From Cerina sp048266425 (lineage in GTDB: Bacteria; Bacteroidota; Bacteroidia; Flavobacteriales; Flavobacteriaceae): DNA of 64,000 bases. The stretch is from positions 62,001 through 126,000 of the forward strand of contig JBLWZN010000002.1 of assembly GCA_048266425.1 (NCBI GenBank), read 5' to 3'. A program made the translations under genes and the position numbers. The first letter of the stretch is position 1. Each line of letters begins with the position of its first letter. Shown here one piece after another: positions 62,173 to 64,000 of this stretch. Below the pieces are notes generated by a model, which saw only the letters and a list, made by a program, of their open reading frames with translations, had not been told where the DNA came from and did not search any database.

Positions 62173-62460
62173 AAATTTAGGGGCAAGAGCTACTTTATTT
62201 AGGAAAAATTAACATAAGAATCCGGGTTTTACTAAAAAAATTAACCCAATCCATTGTTAGTTACAATAAATCGTCGATAATTATGTAAGGCCAATTTATA
62301 CCAATATTCAATTTAGAATTGGATTTCTGGATATTAGTAAATACCTTTAAAATCTGTTTAAATATCTTTTCCCTACTACAATGTTTGAAGGACCTCTTCC
62401 TAATACGATCGTATTCACAATTTACCGTGTAAATAATTTTCAATTTAAATCATAAAAACC
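62173..62460. other. Intergenic region ahead of the Gfo/Idh/MocA gene, with a perfect palindrome
   Basis: Part of a 365-base gap from 62096. It holds the perfect 14-base palindrome AATACGATCGTATT at 62402-62415, 45 bases before the Gfo/Idh start, a candidate operator. The remainder is AT-rich with no gene, RNA or clear terminator. Confidence 0.45.
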
Positions 62461-63915
62461 ATGTCAAAAAAAGCAATTTCCGAGCCCTTTTCCCGTAGGA
62501 ATTTTATCAGAAATACGGCCTTGGTGGCCGGAGGGATATCGATTGTTCCCCGTCACGTGCTTGGAGGACCAGGATTCTTGGCCCCAAGTGATAAATTGTT
62601 AGTCGCCGGAATCGGGGTAGGCGGAAAAGGAGCGAGTGATATTGCCAATTTTGCAAAATCCGGGAAGGCGGAAATCGCCTTTTTGTGCGATGTTGACGAT
62701 CGTAGGGCCGAAGATTCGGTAAAGCGCTTTCCCAAGGCCAAATACTATAAGGACTGGAGGGAACTGATGGACAAGGAGTCCAAAAACTTCGATGCGGTAT
62801 CCGTATCAACACCGGACCATACCCATGCCGTTGCCGCGATGGCCGCCATGGAACGTGGAAAACATGTTTACGTTCAAAAGCCCCTGACCCACGATATTTA
62901 CGAGGCCAGGAAACTCACCGAGGCAGCAAATAAATACAAGGTTGTGACCCAAATGGGGAACCAAGGATCTTCTGGGGATGGTGTACGCCAATTGCGCGAA
63001 TGGTACGATGCCGATGTAATAGGTAAGGTACATACCGTTTGGGTTTGGACCGACCGCCCCGTTTGGCCGCAAGGAATTCCTTGGCCGACAACCAAGTCAC
63101 AGATTCCCAAGGAACTGGATTGGGACCTATGGCTGGGAACCGCCCCATATAAGGATTTTGTCGATGGTCTTGTCCCCTTTAACTGGAGGGGCTGGTGGGA
63201 CTACGGTACAGGTGCACTTGGGGATATGGGCTGCCATTTGGTAGAACCGCCATACAGGGTACTGGACCTCAAATATCCTAAAGATGTACAGTGTAGTGTG
63301 GGCTCCGTTTATATAGATGAATTTAAACGCGGATATTTCCCTGATAGCTGTCCGCCCTCGAGCCATGTGACCATGACCTTCCCAAAAACGGAAAAGACCG
63401 ATGGAGATGTAGTTCTTCATTGGATGGACGGGGGAATTCAGCCAACCCGCCCGGAAGAACTAGAACCCAACGAGACCTTTGGCGACGGTGGCAACGGCGC
63501 CCTTTTTATAGGGACCAAAGGAAAAATGATGTGTAGCACCTATGGGGCAGACCCAAGATTGCTGCCCACTTCAAAAACGGACCAGATAAAGGTGCCACAA
63601 ACTTTGGAAAGGGTTCCCGGAGGAACCGGGGGTCATTATGCCCAATGGGTAGAAGCCGCTATTGCCGGATATGGCAATATGGAGGTGAGCTCCCCCTTCG
63701 ACATTGCCGGACCATTGACCGAGGCCTTGTTGATTGCTAACCTAGCGATCCGCGGAACGGATATAAGGCATGAAAGAAAGGACGGTAAGGGGTTTGATTA
63801 TCCAGGACGAAATATAGAGATGCTCTGGGACGCCGACAACATGCGGGTGACCAACCTGGACGAGGCCAATGCTTTTGTAAAAAGGGAATACAGGGCACCA
63901 TGGAAATTGGGATAA
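62461..63915 (+). CDS. Tat-exported Gfo/Idh/MocA family oxidoreductase
   Basis: 484 residues. Near-consensus Tat signal FSRRNFIRNTALVAGGISIV (SRRNFIR), so it is exported with its dinucleotide bound. NAD(P)-binding Rossmann region: LLVAGIGVGGKGASDIANFAKSG then FLCDVDDRRAEDSVKRFPKAKYYKDWREL; VSTPDHTHAVAAMAAMERGKHVYVQKPLTHDIYEAR carries the EKP-like motif as QKP, with Lys. The C-terminal domain (GMGCHLVEPPYRVLDLKYP written as LGDMGCHLV) is of the Bacteroidota type. Members oxidise or epimerise sugars, some hydrolyse glycosidic bonds by transient oxidation. Substrate unknown. Confidence 0.9.
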   Translation: MSKKAISEPFSRRNFIRNTALVAGGISIVPRHVLGGPGFLAPSDKLLVAGIGVGGKGASDIANFAKSGKAEIAFLCDVDDRRAEDSVKRFPKAKYYKDWRELMDKESKNFDAVSVSTPDHTHAVAAMAAMERGKHVYVQKPLTHDIYEARKLTEAANKYKVVTQMGNQGSSGDGVRQLREWYDADVIGKVHTVWVWTDRPVWPQGIPWPTTKSQIPKELDWDLWLGTAPYKDFVDGLVPFNWRGWWDYGTGALGDMGCHLVEPPYRVLDLKYPKDVQCSVGSVYIDEFKRGYFPDSCPPSSHVTMTFPKTEKTDGDVVLHWMDGGIQPTRPEELEPNETFGDGGNGALFIGTKGKMMCSTYGADPRLLPTSKTDQIKVPQTLERVPGGTGGHYAQWVEAAIAGYGNMEVSSPFDIAGPLTEALLIANLAIRGTDIRHERKDGKGFDYPGRNIEMLWDADNMRVTNLDEANAFVKREYRAPWKLG

Positions 63916-63944
63916 TCCAATTCAATCATAGCAAATAAAAAAGG

Positions 63945-63973
63945 ATACCCGTCAGAGCAATTTTGGCAGGTAT
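63945..63973 (+). terminator. Terminator after the Gfo/Idh/MocA gene
   Basis: ATACCCGTCA (63945-63954) pairs in 8 of 10 positions with TGGCAGGTAT (63964-63973), followed by T to 63979. Confidence 0.65.
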
Positions 63974-64000
63974 TTTTTTATTAAATGACAAACCGTTGTT

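Overview
The window looks like a chromosomal segment of a marine-type member of the Flavobacteriaceae (Bacteroidota). Evidence is a SusC/SusD pair, lipoproteins with Bacteroidota-style lipoboxes, the DUF177-rpmF-fabH-accB-accC gene order, and promoters of the flavobacterial type (TTG, 19 bases, TAnnTTTG or TAnnTTCG) ahead of several housekeeping genes. Coding density is high and no tRNA, rRNA, CRISPR array, prophage or insertion sequence was seen.

Positions 2-2287 hold the 3' part of an AddB-like PD-(D/E)XK nuclease. Positions 2354-30858 are one long minus-strand accessory locus. Read in the direction of transcription it runs: LacI-type regulator, SusC, SusD, a terminator, a CRTAC1-type FG-GAP lipoprotein, a DUF5107/TPR protein, SelA-like PLP enzyme 4, a CBM9-like protein, a 7-bladed lactonase, RidA 2, SelA-like 3, a sugar dehydrogenase fused to cytochrome c, RidA 1, SelA-like 2, an SMP-30 lactonase, two amidohydrolases, SelA-like 1 and an RraA-type aldolase. 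Almost every enzyme carries an export signal: twin-arginine for the four PLP enzymes and both RidA proteins, Sec or lipoprotein for the others. The family set suggests a route run outside the cytoplasm: oxidation of a sugar, lactone opening, N-deacylation, PLP-dependent ammonia elimination, imine hydrolysis and aldol cleavage. No glycoside hydrolase, polysaccharide lyase or sulfatase is present, so the substrate is probably a small amino sugar, its oxidised acid, or an N-acyl amino acid. This is the most promising candidate in the window for an undescribed system. A near-perfect 22-base palindrome with a central CG, upstream of susC, is a good candidate operator for the LacI-type regulator.

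Positions 31221-63915 are mostly housekeeping: a short-chain dehydrogenase, an orphan ABC ATPase, ArfB, a GreA/GreB-like factor, a FAD oxidoreductase, the fatty-acid/L32 operon, PdxA, riboflavin synthase, a NagX-like acyltransferase coupled to a sodium symporter, a TSUP permease, a FadL-like porin, QueD-LpxH, RecJ, OsmC, RsmI, thymidine kinase-alanine racemase, MscL, aspartate-semialdehyde dehydrogenase, prolyl oligopeptidase, an FKBP and a Tat-exported Gfo/Idh/MocA oxidoreductase. Between recJ and osmC lies a frameshifted S23-like four-helix-bundle gene bracketed by inverted repeats.
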